Positions 15,989 to 24,893 of a DNA stretch of 64,000 bases are shown piece by piece. Position 1 is the stretch's first letter; the number at the start of each line of letters is the position of its first letter. Under the pieces are notes generated by a model. That model had not been told where the DNA came from. It searched no databases and saw nothing but the letters and a program-made list of their open reading frames with translations. Position numbers and translations under genes: made by a program. This DNA comes from Selenomonas sp. AB3002 (lineage in GTDB: Bacteria; Bacillota; Negativicutes; Selenomonadales; Selenomonadaceae), in assembly GCF_000702545.1 (NCBI RefSeq), contig NZ_JNIO01000007.1, positions 163,501-227,500 on the forward strand. Direction: 5' to 3'.

Positions 15989-18445
15989 CTACTTAGGGGC
16001 CAGGGGCAGGGTCAGGCAGACGATGAACTCTGTGCCGCTGCCCTGTTCTGTAGTCACTTTGAGCTGACCGCCCATGAGATGGATGATGTTTTTGGCGATG
16101 TGGAGGCCGCGGCCCTGCTCCTCAAGCTCCAGGGCGGTTTTCTCGCCCTCGAAGGGGGCGTTGATCCATTCAAGCTCCTGGGGAGAGAGGCCCTTGCCAG
16201 TATCGTGGATGTGGACTTCGTAGTCAGCGTAGGTCTTGAAAGCCAGACGGCCCTGTTCTGTCTTGCGCAGATGGTAGCCCGGGCCGTTTTGGAGGAGGGT
16301 CACCATGACGCCGCCTCCCGGCTCCGTGTATTCATAAGCATTGCTGATGAGGTTCAGCAGCACCCGGGAGAGCCTTTCCTCGTCACATATCACCTGAGGG
16401 TCTGTGACCTTGCTGGTATCCACGCTGAAGTACAGGCGCTTTTCCTGCATCTGCTGGCCGAAAACATGGGACAGCACCTCGAAGGTGTGGCGGATGTCAG
16501 TCTCGTGCTCCTTCATCTTGATCTGGCCTCTTTCCATGCGCTCCATGAGCATCATGTCATTTATCAGGAAAGAGAGGTACTGGTTGAGGCTTACCACTTT
16601 TTCCAGCGAATCCCCCAGAGATTTTGGCACTTTGCGCTCGCAGGGCTGCTCGCAGACATAGCAGAGGGCGGACAGCTCCAGGGCCGTCTGCACATAGCTT
16701 TCCAAAGACTGCATGGGTATGCGCACATCATGGGAAATATTGGCCAGCAGGCTGTTCTTGGCCTTGCTGATGGACCTTTCCCGGAGCATCTGCACATCGG
16801 CGGCGTGCTCCCGGGATTTCAGGGTGGTGAAGATATCGCTCATGAGCACCAGGATGATGACGATGAGCCCCAGCTGCACCAGGGCGTTGAGGGAGAGGAG
16901 GCTGTAGCTGACATCTATGCCTTCCCAGGCCATGATGAGCTCCGCCTCTGTCCTCTGCTTGAGCCACAGGGAGGTGGAGAAGAAGTTGAGGAAGAGGATG
17001 ATGAGGCACATGGAGGTGGAAATGCCAAACCTGTGCTCTGTATCGTGCTTGAAAACATACCAGTAGTAGATGAAGCCAACAAGACTCCAGGCCGACAGCA
17101 GCAGGTAGGATTCCTGCTCCAGGCTGCTGCCCAGGAGCAGGTTGGGCAGGATGGGGCAGATGAAGAAGAACAGGCTCATTACCGCCCCCAGGAGACCAAG
17201 CCCCTGCCGCTGCAGGCTGCCCTCCTCTCTGGCCAGGAAAAAGGCGCAGAGGGAAACATAGCCGTAGGCCAGAGAGGCGCTGATGGTGGTGATGTCCGTC
17301 AGCCAGGCAATAGCCGTGCGTCCCAGGAAAGGCACGGGCAGGGACAGGGCTATGACCAAAAGCAGGGCCTTCTGGGGCAGCCCTTCCGGGCCTGTCTCGG
17401 TGAATCTCTCCGGCAGCATATTCTCAAGGGCCATGGCATGGAAAAGGTAGGCCGTGGCCCGGTAAAAGCCCAGCAGGCTGGTGGAGAGGGCGGCGATGAC
17501 AGCGGCACCCAAAAGCACCAGTCCGCCGCTGCCAAGCACTCCGTGGACGCTTTGGAACACTGGCAGGGAGGCAAGGCCCGTATGGGTGTGCAGCTCGTCG
17601 ATGTATTCAGTCCAGGCATCGTACTGCCCGGGCATATCCAGCACGGCGATGGCCGTCAGCAGGCAGTAGACCAGGGCGCCGGAGATGACGGCCCCCACCA
17701 CGATGGGATAGAGCTTTTGGGGAGAGAAATTGAAATCCTCGCTGGCATGGGTCACGGCTTCAAAGCCAAAGAACATCCAGGGGGCCAGCATCAGCATGGA
17801 AAAGACCTGCATGGGGGGGAAGGAATCCGGCTGGAAGGCCGGGGCAAAGACAGAGTGATGGGAATTGCCCATGATGCCCAGGAAAAGCCCCACCACGGAA
17901 AAGAGCAGGATGATGCCCAGCGCCGTGTGCAGGTGGCGCTTGACTTTGCCCCCGTAGCAGGCCAGCATGCCGTAAGCCACGAGAATCACCCAGGTAATGA
18001 GAATCTCCCCAAAGTACACATCAAAGCCCAGCACCTGATAGTGAAAGCCCCACTGGAGCAAATCCCCAAAGAGATAACGGGCAATTAGCACAAAGGCCGT
18101 GGCATTGGCCCAGATCAGGGACAAGTAGGCAAGGCCTAAAGACCAGGCCGCCAGGAATCCGTGGTCATTGCCCAGCACCTTGCGGGTGAAGGCAAAGATA
18201 CCTCCGTTGTCCGGGAACCGTTCCGCCATGACGCAGAAATTCTTGCCAATCACCAGCATGATGAGCGCCCCCAGCACCATGGCCGTGATGGTGCCGATAG
18301 GCCCCGCATTGGGCAGGAACATAGTCCCCGGCATGATGAAGGCACCCCAGCCGATGATGCCGCCAAAAGACAGCGCCCAGATATTCAAAGGATAGAGAAA
18401 GCCCTTATGCTCTTGTTCCTCTTCGGGAGTTCTTTCAAGTTCCAT
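15989..18445 (-). CDS. APC-family permease fused to histidine kinase (copy 2)
   Basis: The 818-residue protein has the same architecture as copy 1: an APC permease part (about 1-535; WALSFGGIIGWGAFIMPGTMFLPNAGP) and a kinase with His572 in NISHDVRIPMQSL, N box LLNLISNAYEYT, G1 HDTGKGLS and final LMGGQLKV. Compared with copy 1 the kinase dimerisation region carries an extra pair of cysteines (CYVCEQPCERK) that might be redox- or metal-sensitive. The permease parts are clearly similar and the kinase parts more diverged, consistent with an old tandem duplication. The cognate regulator is not adjacent. Confidence 0.9.
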   Translation of the reverse strand: MELERTPEEEQEHKGFLYPLNIWALSFGGIIGWGAFIMPGTMFLPNAGPIGTITAMVLGALIMLVIGKNFCVMAERFPDNGGIFAFTRKVLGNDHGFLAAWSLGLAYLSLIWANATAFVLIARYLFGDLLQWGFHYQVLGFDVYFGEILITWVILVAYGMLACYGGKVKRHLHTALGIILLFSVVGLFLGIMGNSHHSVFAPAFQPDSFPPMQVFSMLMLAPWMFFGFEAVTHASEDFNFSPQKLYPIVVGAVISGALVYCLLTAIAVLDMPGQYDAWTEYIDELHTHTGLASLPVFQSVHGVLGSGGLVLLGAAVIAALSTSLLGFYRATAYLFHAMALENMLPERFTETGPEGLPQKALLLVIALSLPVPFLGRTAIAWLTDITTISASLAYGYVSLCAFFLAREEGSLQRQGLGLLGAVMSLFFFICPILPNLLLGSSLEQESYLLLSAWSLVGFIYYWYVFKHDTEHRFGISTSMCLIILFLNFFSTSLWLKQRTEAELIMAWEGIDVSYSLLSLNALVQLGLIVIILVLMSDIFTTLKSREHAADVQMLRERSISKAKNSLLANISHDVRIPMQSLESYVQTALELSALCYVCEQPCERKVPKSLGDSLEKVVSLNQYLSFLINDMMLMERMERGQIKMKEHETDIRHTFEVLSHVFGQQMQEKRLYFSVDTSKVTDPQVICDEERLSRVLLNLISNAYEYTEPGGGVMVTLLQNGPGYHLRKTEQGRLAFKTYADYEVHIHDTGKGLSPQELEWINAPFEGEKTALELEEQGRGLHIAKNIIHLMGGQLKVTTEQGSGTEFIVCLTLPLAPK

Positions 18446-18601
18446 GACAAAGCCCCCTTTGCCTATTAAATGAGGACAGTTTGAGGATGCCCCCTTGAAA
18501 AATCGAATATTTTTTCATTAGTTCTCTTTAGGCGGTGGAAAATCCTGCTTTTGCAGCTGTCCTTCATAATCTTCACAACATTACTTCTTACAGTTTACAC
18601 A

Positions 18602-18630
18602 TTGACATACAGTATACATGAGTCTATAAT
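18602..18630 (+). promoter_or_regulatory. cstA promoter
   Basis: Consensus TTGACA (18602-18607) and TATAAT (18625-18630), 17 nt apart, about 55 nt upstream of the start codon. The A/T-rich stretch between promoter and gene has no other gene. Confidence 0.85.
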
Positions 18631-18683
18631 ACATAAACATATAAATGTCCTTATAGAGAGAACTTGAGAAGGAAGGCTTTATT

Positions 18684-20363
18684 ATGAATGGACTTATGTT
18701 AGTGGGAGGAGCTCTTGTGGTCTTTGTGGCCGCCTATCTGCTTTATGGGCGCTGGCTGGTGAAGACCTGGGGCATTGACCCTGCGGCCAGGACTCCTGCG
18801 GTGGAGCTGGAGGACGGAGGGGATTTTGCCCCGGCTTCACGGTTTACGGTGTTTGCTCATCAGTTTTCTTCCATCACGGGGGCTGGTCCTGTGACGGGCC
18901 CTATCATCGCAGCCATGTTTGGCTGGGCTCCGGCTCTTATATGGCTGCTGGTGGGTGGCGTGTTCTTTGGGGCGGTACAGGATTTCACTGCCTTGTATGC
19001 TTCGGTGAAGAACAAGGGCCAGTCCATGGGGATGATGATTGAAGCGTACGTGGGACGTACGGGCAGGAGGCTTTTCCTCTTGTTCTGCTGGCTGTTCACC
19101 CTGCTGGTGCTGGCAGCTTTTGCAGATATCCTGGCAGGCACTTTTGCCGGCACTTTGAAAGATGGAAGCCTGAATGTGCCGGGAGCGCAGGCAGCTTCCA
19201 TATCCCTCCTTTACATCGTGGTGGCCATGGGCTTTGGCTTCTTCATCAGGAAGGTGAATCCCAGCGGCGTAGTGAAGCTGCTGGTGGCTATCGTTTTGGT
19301 GGCAGCTATGTTTGCTGCTGGTATGGCTTTCCCGCTGTATCTGGATATGCAGACCTGGCGTTATCTCACTTTCGGCTATTGCTTCATCGCTTCCGTCCTG
19401 CCCATGTGGCTGTTGATGGAGCCCCGTGACTATCTGAGCTCTTTCCTGCTGCTGGGGATGGTGGCAGGCGGCGTCATCGGTGTGGTGGCAGCTCAGCCGG
19501 TCATCAATATGCCTGCTTTCGTGGGCTTCACGGTGAACGGCCAGAGCCTGTTCCCCATTCTTTTCATCACCATTGCCTGCGGTGCCGTGTCCGGCTTCCA
19601 CAGCCTGGTAAGCTCCGGTACTTCTTCCAAGGCCATTGCCAATGAGCGTGATATGCTGCCTGTGGGCTACGGTGCCATGCTGGTGGAATCCCTGCTGGGT
19701 GTGGTGGCTCTGGTCATCGCCTGTGCAGCTGCTTCTAACGGCCATCTGCCTCAGGGCACGCCTTTCCAGATTTTCGCCGGTGCCATCGGCGGTTTCTTCC
19801 AGATGTTCGGCCTGCCCGCTGCCGTTTCCGCTTGCGTGATTACCATGTGCGTGTCGGCCCTGGCCATGACTACCATTGATTCTGTGGCCCGCATTGGCCG
19901 CATGAGCTTCCAGGAGCTCTTTGCTGCAGGCCAGGGGGAGGAGGAAAATTCCTTCCAGAAGCTCTGCCAGAACAAGTATTTCTCCACTGTCGTTACTCTG
20001 GTGCTGGGTTTTGCCCTTTGCCAGGCCGGCTACATGAGCATCTGGCCCCTGTTCGGTGCAGCCAACCAGCTGCTCTCCGCTCTGGTGCTGATTTCTCTGG
20101 CCGTGTTCCTGAAGGTCACGGGCCGCAAGGGCTGGATGCTCTACGTGCCTATGGTGTTCATGTTCCTGGTGACCATGAGTGCGCTGGTGCTTTCCGTGGT
20201 GGGCATTGTGACGAAGCTCTCTGCCGGCAATTTTGTCCTCATGGTGGACGGCCTGCAGCTGGTGCTGGCCCTTGCTCTGATGACCCTGGCCCTGCTGGTG
20301 GTGAAGCACTGCGGCAGGGAGCTCATGGGCAAAGAGGAAGTGGAGCTGGCCCACGGGAATTGA
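18684..20363 (+). CDS. cstA: CstA-family peptide/pyruvate transporter
   Basis: A 559-residue integral membrane protein of the carbon-starvation family, which imports peptides or pyruvate. Family signatures: ASRFTVFAHQFSSITGAGPVTGPIIAAMFGWAPALIW, GGVFFGAVQDFTALYASVKNKG, CGAVSGFHSLVSSGTSSKAI, GYGAMLVESLLG and DSVARIGRMSFQEL. ATG 18684 has AAGGAAGG upstream. The length is that of the shorter CstA group; the E. coli CstA is about 700 residues. It stands alone, divergent from the permease-kinase pair, which raises the possibility that those kinases control it, as related kinases control pyruvate transporters elsewhere (inference). Confidence 0.93.
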   Translation: MNGLMLVGGALVVFVAAYLLYGRWLVKTWGIDPAARTPAVELEDGGDFAPASRFTVFAHQFSSITGAGPVTGPIIAAMFGWAPALIWLLVGGVFFGAVQDFTALYASVKNKGQSMGMMIEAYVGRTGRRLFLLFCWLFTLLVLAAFADILAGTFAGTLKDGSLNVPGAQAASISLLYIVVAMGFGFFIRKVNPSGVVKLLVAIVLVAAMFAAGMAFPLYLDMQTWRYLTFGYCFIASVLPMWLLMEPRDYLSSFLLLGMVAGGVIGVVAAQPVINMPAFVGFTVNGQSLFPILFITIACGAVSGFHSLVSSGTSSKAIANERDMLPVGYGAMLVESLLGVVALVIACAAASNGHLPQGTPFQIFAGAIGGFFQMFGLPAAVSACVITMCVSALAMTTIDSVARIGRMSFQELFAAGQGEEENSFQKLCQNKYFSTVVTLVLGFALCQAGYMSIWPLFGAANQLLSALVLISLAVFLKVTGRKGWMLYVPMVFMFLVTMSALVLSVVGIVTKLSAGNFVLMVDGLQLVLALALMTLALLVVKHCGRELMGKEEVELAHGN

Positions 20364-20530
20364 GATTGGCTCCTGTAAGATAGATAGAATATTATATATG
20401 AAAGTTCCCGTCGCTTGTGGTGGGCGGCGGGAAATTTGTTTTATTGCGTATTGCTCTTTATTTTGTATATGGTAGAATTAAATTGTTGTGTTTAAGTTCT
20501 TTAGCGATTGTACGTAGATAGTATGCCTTA

Positions 20531-20679
20531 CCTCCACCGCTTGCGGGGGAGGTGGCAGCCCGAAGGGCTGACGGAAGGGGGATGAGGGGTCGAACAAGTC
20601 TGCTTCTAAGATGTTTGTACGACTCCTAGCCCCCCTTCCACCACCTTCGGTGGTCCCCCTCCCCCGCACGCGGTGGAGG
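20531..20679. repeat. Intergenic palindromic repeat, copy A
   Basis: Ends CCTCCACCGC and its near-complement GCGGTGGAGG with internal complementary blocks (GGGGGAGG / CCTCCCCC; GGAAGGGGG / CCCCCTTCC) make a 149-bp imperfect palindrome. The sequence resembles copy B at 22625. It is a REP/MITE-like element between cstA and rpiB with no coding potential. Confidence 0.8.
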
Positions 20680-20729
20680 TAACATCTGATATATCATTTT
20701 CTACCATATATGAAAGGGGTATAATTTAA

Positions 20730-21173
20730 ATGAAAATCGTTATTGGCAGTGACCATGGTGCTGTGGCTTTGAAGGAAGAGGTCAAGATGGTGCTGAAGGA
20801 ATTCGGTGACATCGAGATCAAGGATGTGGGCACTTTTGGCACTGAGTCTGTGGATTATCCTGATATCGCCGAGAAGGTCTGCGGTGAGATTGTGAGTGGC
20901 AAGGCTGACCGGGGCATCGTGCTCTGCGGCACTGGCATTGGCATTTCCATTGCTGCCAACAAGATCAAGGGCATTCGCTGCGCTCTGTGCACCGATGTGT
21001 ATTCCGCCCGCATGTCCCGGGCTCATAACAATGCCAATGTGCTGGCTATGGGCGGGCGTGTGACTGGTTTTGGCCCTGCCGGGGAGATTGTCCGCGTCTG
21101 GGTGAAAGAGGAGTTCCAGGGCGGTCGTCATGAGCGCCGGGTGAACAAGATAATGGCGTTGGAAGAGAAGTAA
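20730..21173 (+). CDS. rpiB: Ribose-5-phosphate isomerase B
   Basis: 147 residues. It interconverts ribose-5-phosphate and ribulose-5-phosphate in the pentose phosphate pathway. The N-terminal MKIVIGSDHGAVALK, the active-site Cys in VLCGTGIGISIAANK and the SRAHNNANVLAMGGR segment are diagnostic of RpiB/LacAB proteins; the GTGIG loop and length fit RpiB. Followed by glyA on the same strand after 180 bp. Confidence 0.95.
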   Translation: MKIVIGSDHGAVALKEEVKMVLKEFGDIEIKDVGTFGTESVDYPDIAEKVCGEIVSGKADRGIVLCGTGIGISIAANKIKGIRCALCTDVYSARMSRAHNNANVLAMGGRVTGFGPAGEIVRVWVKEEFQGGRHERRVNKIMALEEK

Positions 21174-21355
21174 GCCTTCTCTTTGCTCTATTTGTTAAGT
21201 TTCGGCTGTTCATTTCTTTGACGCAAAGAAACGAACCAAAGAAACAGCGGCCTTGCCTTTCATCCGTGAAAGCCAACGGCCGCGGGACGCCCATCCATGG
21301 GCTGAAGTTTGAGTTGTTTTGGGCTGTTGGATACTAGATATAAGGAGGCCGAGAT
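21174..21355. other. Intergenic region rpiB-glyA with palindromes
   Basis: It holds a dyad around 21215-21245 (TTTCTTTG ... CAAAGAAA) and a GC-rich dyad (CGGCCTTG ... CAACGGCCG, 21247-21284). No gene is evident. The first dyad resembles short repeats common in this bacterial group; it may act as a weak terminator or attenuate read-through. Confidence 0.45.
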
Positions 21356-22603
21356 ATGAGTTTGATGTCCCACTTGAAAGACACCGATTCTGCGCTGGCG
21401 GAGGTTCTGGAGAAGGAACTTAACCGTCAGAGGAACAAGCTGGAGCTGATTGCCTCTGAGAATATTGTTAGCACTGCTGTCATGGAGGCTCAGGGCAGCG
21501 TGCTCACCAATAAGTACGCAGAAGGCTATCCTGGCAAGCGCTACTATGGCGGCTGCGAGTTCGTGGACGAGGTGGAGACCCTGGCCATCGAGCGTGCCAA
21601 GAAGCTCTTTGGGGCAGGGTATGCCAATGTGCAGCCTCATTCCGGGGCCCAGGCCAACATGGCTGTGTTCTTTGCCCTGCTGCAGCCCGGCGATACCGTC
21701 ATGGGCATGAACCTCACGGACGGCGGCCACCTCACTCATGGCAGTCCTGTGAACATGAGCGGCAAGTACTTCAACATCGTGGCCTACGGCGTGGATAAGG
21801 AAACGGAGCGCATTGACTACGATGCCCTGGAGGAGCAGGCGAAGAAAGTGATGCCCAGGCTCATTGTGGCCGGTGCTTCTGCCTATGCCCGCACCCTGGA
21901 TTTCCCCCGTCTTTCCGAGATTGCCCGGAAGGTCGGCGCTTATCTCATGGTGGATATCGCCCATATCGCAGGCCTGGTGGCTGCAGGACTTCACCCCAGC
22001 CCGGTGCCTTATGCTGATGTGGTCACCACCACTACCCACAAGACCCTCCGCGGTCCCCGTGGCGGCATGATCCTCTGCCGTGATGCCGAGTTCGGCAAGC
22101 AGTTCAACAAGGCTGTCTTCCCTGGCATCCAGGGTGGCCCCCTGATGCATGTCATCGCTGCGAAAGCTGCAGCTCTGGGTGAGGCGCTGAAGCCTGAGTT
22201 CAAGGAATATGCTTCCCAGGTGGTGAAGAACGCCGCAGTCCTTGCCCAGACTCTGCAGGACAAGGGCTTCCGCATTGTTTCCGGCGGCACGGACAACCAT
22301 CTGATGCTGGTTGACCTCACCAATAAGAGCATCACTGGCAAGGTGGCTCAGACGGTGCTGGATGAGGTGAATATCACCGCCAACCGCAACACCATTCCCT
22401 TCGAGCCCCTGAGCCCATTCATCACCAGCGGCCTGCGTCTGGGCAGCCCTGCCCTCACCACCCGCGGCTTCAAAGAGGACGATATGAAGGAAGTGGGCGA
22501 AATCATCGCCATGGTTCTCAGCGATGTGGATAATGAGAGCGTGAAGGAGCAGGCCCGCAAACGCGTGGCAGCCCTCTGCCAGAAGTATCCGTTGTATGAG
22601 TGA
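21356..22603 (+). CDS. glyA: Serine hydroxymethyltransferase
   Basis: 415 residues, the usual length. It converts serine and tetrahydrofolate to glycine and methylene-tetrahydrofolate, with PLP. The N-terminus [42 protein letters not shown], the PLP-lysine motif [14 protein letters not shown] and [14 protein letters not shown] segment are all present. Start at ATG 21356 after AAGGAGG. The palindromic repeat copy B begins 22 bp after the stop and can terminate transcription. Confidence 0.97.
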   Translation: MSLMSHLKDTDSALAEVLEKELNRQRNKLELIASENIVSTAVMEAQGSVLTNKYAEGYPGKRYYGGCEFVDEVETLAIERAKKLFGAGYANVQPHSGAQANMAVFFALLQPGDTVMGMNLTDGGHLTHGSPVNMSGKYFNIVAYGVDKETERIDYDALEEQAKKVMPRLIVAGASAYARTLDFPRLSEIARKVGAYLMVDIAHIAGLVAAGLHPSPVPYADVVTTTTHKTLRGPRGGMILCRDAEFGKQFNKAVFPGIQGGPLMHVIAAKAAALGEALKPEFKEYASQVVKNAAVLAQTLQDKGFRIVSGGTDNHLMLVDLTNKSITGKVAQTVLDEVNITANRNTIPFEPLSPFITSGLRLGSPALTTRGFKEDDMKEVGEIIAMVLSDVDNESVKEQARKRVAALCQKYPLYE

Positions 22604-22624
22604 GTAACTGATTAGTAGAACAAG

Positions 22625-22743
22625 CCTCCACCGCTTGCGGGGGAGGGGGACCGTCGAAGACGGTGGAAGGGGGGATTTTGGGCCCTGCTCATCGCCCCTT
22701 CCGTCAGCCTTCGGCTGCCACCTCCCCCGTTTCACGGTGGAGG
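22625..22743. repeat. Intergenic palindromic repeat, copy B
   Basis: The 119-bp palindrome starts CCTCCACCGCTTGCGGGGGA, as copy A does, and ends CGGTGGAGG followed by CTTTTTC. Half of it matches copy A in inverted order (CCTTCCGTCAGCCTTCGGCTG). The trailing Ts suggest it serves as glyA terminator. Confidence 0.8.
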
Positions 22744-22824
22744 CTTTTTCAGTTGGCAAAATGCTATTCTTTGGTTATAATTGACTTAAATGATTTACTT
22801 ATAGAGAATTAAGAGGAAATAACC

Positions 22825-23859
22825 ATGGAAGATAAAGTAACAATCACGGATGTGGCGAAGTTGGCTGGGGTCTCCAAGAGCACCGTGTCGCGTTATCTGA
22901 ATAACGGCTATATCAGCGTAGAGAAGCAGGAGCGTGTTCGTGCGGCCATAGCTGAGACCGGTTTCAAGTCCAACTTTTTCGCCAAGCGCCTCAAGACCAA
23001 GGAGAGCAAACTCATTGGCATCGTGCTGCCCCGCATGGACTCCGTGTCCGTGGGCAAGCTCCTGTCCGGCTTTGCCCGCATCTTTGAGCCCCAGGGCTAT
23101 CAGGGACTGCTGCTGGTCAGCAATCTTGATGTGGAGAAGGAGCTGCAGAATATCGAAAGCCTGCAGCAGCAGGGGGTAGACGGCATCATCGTGGACTCCG
23201 TAGGCATCACGGCGCGGCACAGGGAGCTGGCTGAGACCTCCGGCGTGCCTTTGGTCATTACAGGCCAGCAGGAAGCAGGGCTGGAGTGCGTCAAGATTGA
23301 CGACTTCGGGGCCGGCCATATGATGGGGGCCTACCTCAGGAGCCAGGGCCATACACGGGCTGTTTTTGCGGGGGTAACTGAAACCGATACTGCTGTGGGC
23401 ATAGAGCGTCGCAAGGGCTTTGTGGAGGCTTTTACCAAAGGTGAGACAGATGCCACGGTGGATTTCGTGCAGACAGGCTTTGACTTCCTCTCTGCTTACA
23501 ACAAGGCTGCGGATATCCTGGCCTGCCGTCCCACGGTGATAGTGGGGGCCACGGATAATATCAGCCTGGGCATCCTCAGGTACCTTCACGAGCGAGGCAT
23601 CAAGGTGCCCCAGGATGTTTCCGTCACGGGCTTTGGCGGCTATGATGTGGGGGCGGTGGTGTACCCGGCCCTCACCACCATCTTCTTTGACTACGAGCTG
23701 GTGGGCATGAAGGCAGCCAAATTCCTGCTGGACAAGCTGGCGGGCAAAGAGGAACACGAGAATATGGATATGCCCCTGCTGTTTGTAGAGCGAGAGAGTG
23801 TCCGTAACCTTAAGAAGGGGACGAATGGAGAAAACTATGACTTGCGGGCAATGATCTAG
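22825..23859 (+). CDS. LacI-family transcriptional regulator
   Basis: 344 residues. Residues about 5-50 form the LacI helix-turn-helix (VTITDVAKLAGVSKSTVSRYLNN), followed by a periplasmic-binding-like effector domain (LIGIVLPRMDS ... VTGFGGYDVGAVVYPALTTI). This class represses sugar-uptake or catabolic genes until a sugar or sugar phosphate binds. The only sugar gene nearby is the convergent GutA-type EIIA, so its target may lie elsewhere. ATG 22825 has an AAGAGGAAA site. Confidence 0.92.
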   Translation: MEDKVTITDVAKLAGVSKSTVSRYLNNGYISVEKQERVRAAIAETGFKSNFFAKRLKTKESKLIGIVLPRMDSVSVGKLLSGFARIFEPQGYQGLLLVSNLDVEKELQNIESLQQQGVDGIIVDSVGITARHRELAETSGVPLVITGQQEAGLECVKIDDFGAGHMMGAYLRSQGHTRAVFAGVTETDTAVGIERRKGFVEAFTKGETDATVDFVQTGFDFLSAYNKAADILACRPTVIVGATDNISLGILRYLHERGIKVPQDVSVTGFGGYDVGAVVYPALTTIFFDYELVGMKAAKFLLDKLAGKEEHENMDMPLLFVERESVRNLKKGTNGENYDLRAMI

Positions 23860-23903
23860 TATCAGCAGTGCAGACTGAAAAGCCCTCTCCCTAGGGGAAG
23901 GCT

Positions 23904-23937
23904 AAAAAATCCCCCTCCTTTTAGGAGGGGGACAAAA
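23904..23937. terminator. Bidirectional terminator
   Basis: CCCCCTCC/GGAGGGGG hairpin (23911-23931) with A-rich and T-rich flanks serves the convergent LacI and EIIA genes. A weaker hairpin lies just before it at about 23880-23902. Confidence 0.8.
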
Positions 23938-23944
23938 AGCGATG

Positions 23945-24307
23945 TTACTTCTTGGTGAAGGTGATGTGTGCGCCTACGGTCACGGTGGGCTGGGAGGGGC
24001 CTTTGACGATGATCTGGCCGGGCATGGAACCTTCGGCGTTGAACACTATAGTGCAGTGGCCTTCTTCCCGGATGTTCTGGTTGGCTACATCTCCCACCTT
24101 CTCTACGGTGTACTTGATGCCGCCCATGAGCAGGTGGTCGCCCTTCTTGATGTCCTCAGCGAGATCACCGTGGGTGTGCTCAATGACCATGTCAGCCAGA
24201 TTGGGACGGATGCCCTCATCCAAAAGGATGGTGCTGTTGTTGTTTTCCAGGAAAGTGCGGGCAAGCTTGCCGATGTTAGTGATGGCCACATCGTACTTAA
24301 TGTCCAT
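23945..24307 (-). CDS. PTS glucitol/sorbitol-specific EIIA-like protein
   Basis: 120 residues matching the GutA/SrlB EIIA fold (YDVAITNIGKLARTFLENN, GDLAEDIKKGDHLLMGGIKYTVEKVGDVANQN, HCTIVFNAEGSMPGQI). In a complete PTS this protein carries phosphate to EIIB. No EIIB or EIIC gut genes are adjacent, so it is an orphan and may be regulatory. Histidines are in HTHGD and GDHLL; I cannot say which, if any, is phosphorylated. ATG 24307 has GGAGGAGG upstream. Confidence 0.85.
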   Translation of the reverse strand: MDIKYDVAITNIGKLARTFLENNNSTILLDEGIRPNLADMVIEHTHGDLAEDIKKGDHLLMGGIKYTVEKVGDVANQNIREEGHCTIVFNAEGSMPGQIIVKGPSQPTVTVGAHITFTKK

Positions 24308-24428
24308 AATGGCGTTTCCTCCTCCTAAATAATACGCTTCATAACGGATGAAAAGATAGTTAATATTAGTATAACGTACTTTTTATGATATTGCCATAAA
24401 AAAATGGAATAAAATTTGAAAACAAGTA

Positions 24429-24457
24429 TTGACACCTGCACGTCCTTAGGCTATAAT
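24429..24457 (+). promoter_or_regulatory. tRNA-Gln promoter
   Basis: Perfect consensus TTGACA (24429-24434) and TATAAT (24452-24457) with 17-nt spacing, about 34 nt upstream of the tRNA. Confidence 0.9.
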
Positions 24458-24490
24458 ACTATTCGTTGACAGCCGAAAGGCAGGAAACAC

Positions 24491-24566
24491 AGGGGTATCG
24501 CCAAGTTGGTAAGGCACGGGATTCTGAATCCCGCATGCGTTGGTTCGAGTCCAGCTACCCCTGCCA
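24491..24566 (+). tRNA. tRNA-Gln (anticodon CTG)
   Basis: A 76-nt cloverleaf with acceptor AGGGGTA/TACCCCT, discriminator G and encoded CCA. The anticodon stem is CGGGA/TCCCG with loop TTCTGAA, giving anticodon CTG (codon CAG). The T arm carries GGTTCGAGTCC. The gene has its own promoter and terminator. Confidence 0.95.
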
Positions 24567-24578
24567 TTTGAAATGATA

Positions 24579-24604
24579 GCACCGCTTCGGCGGTGCTTTT
24601 TTGC
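24579..24604 (+). terminator. tRNA-Gln terminator
   Basis: AGCACCGC/GCGGTGCT hairpin followed by six Ts. Confidence 0.9.
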
Positions 24605-24654
24605 GTTTCCGGGTAAAATTGCACTGAATTGCTGAAAAAAGATAAATAAACCTA

Positions 24655-24683
24655 TTGACATGATAGGTGTAATGATGTAACAT
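24655..24683 (+). promoter_or_regulatory. Sulfur-regulon promoter 1
   Basis: TTGACA (24655-24660), 17 nt, TAACAT (24678-24683). The spacer contains GGTGTAATGATG. The promoters at 51565 and 33369 share hexamers and the TGTAAT spacer motif at the same place, so a common regulator is likely. Confidence 0.75.
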
Positions 24684-24689
24684 TAACTC

Positions 24690-24774
24690 CATCATCAAGA
24701 ACGCGAGAGCTGACTGGAAAAACCAGAGGTTCTGCACGAGGAATGTTTATTTCCCGTGCAGGGCCTCTTTTTCT
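24690..24774 (+). ncRNA. Candidate attenuator/riboswitch leader A
   Basis: The leader between promoter 1 and the methyltransferase gene contains the core GAGCTGA-CTGG-AAAAA-CCAG-AGGTTC (24707-24732) and an intrinsic terminator from about 24725 (AGAGG..CTGCACG / CGTGCAG..CCTCT then Ts). The core shares its bases with the 5' arm of the terminator, so the two folds exclude each other. The same core, with compensatory changes, recurs at 51638. I do not recognise it as a named riboswitch class. Confidence 0.6.
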
Positions 24775-24893
24775 TTGCCTTATGAACAGTTCCTCAAGAA
24801 AGGTTGTGGTGCCGATGGAATATTGTTGTAACAGCGAGAAGATCATCATGAGGTACAAGCGAATGTGGATTTAATCACTAGGAGGGATTTTTC

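Noticed and set aside
16079..18088. 669-codon plus-strand frame opposite permease-kinase copy 2
   Set aside because: The His/Gly/Gln-rich translation is the shadow of a membrane protein gene.
18837..20354. 505-codon minus-strand frame opposite cstA
   Set aside because: It mirrors a conserved transporter gene and is His/Gln-rich low-complexity translation.
21260..22759. 499-codon open frame on the minus strand opposite glyA
   Set aside because: It is antisense to an unmistakable serine hydroxymethyltransferase and arises from GC-rich third positions; no homology or ribosome site.
24690..24774. SAM-I (S-box) or T-box leader
   Set aside because: The S-box core and the T-box GGGTGGNACCGCG element are absent from both leaders.
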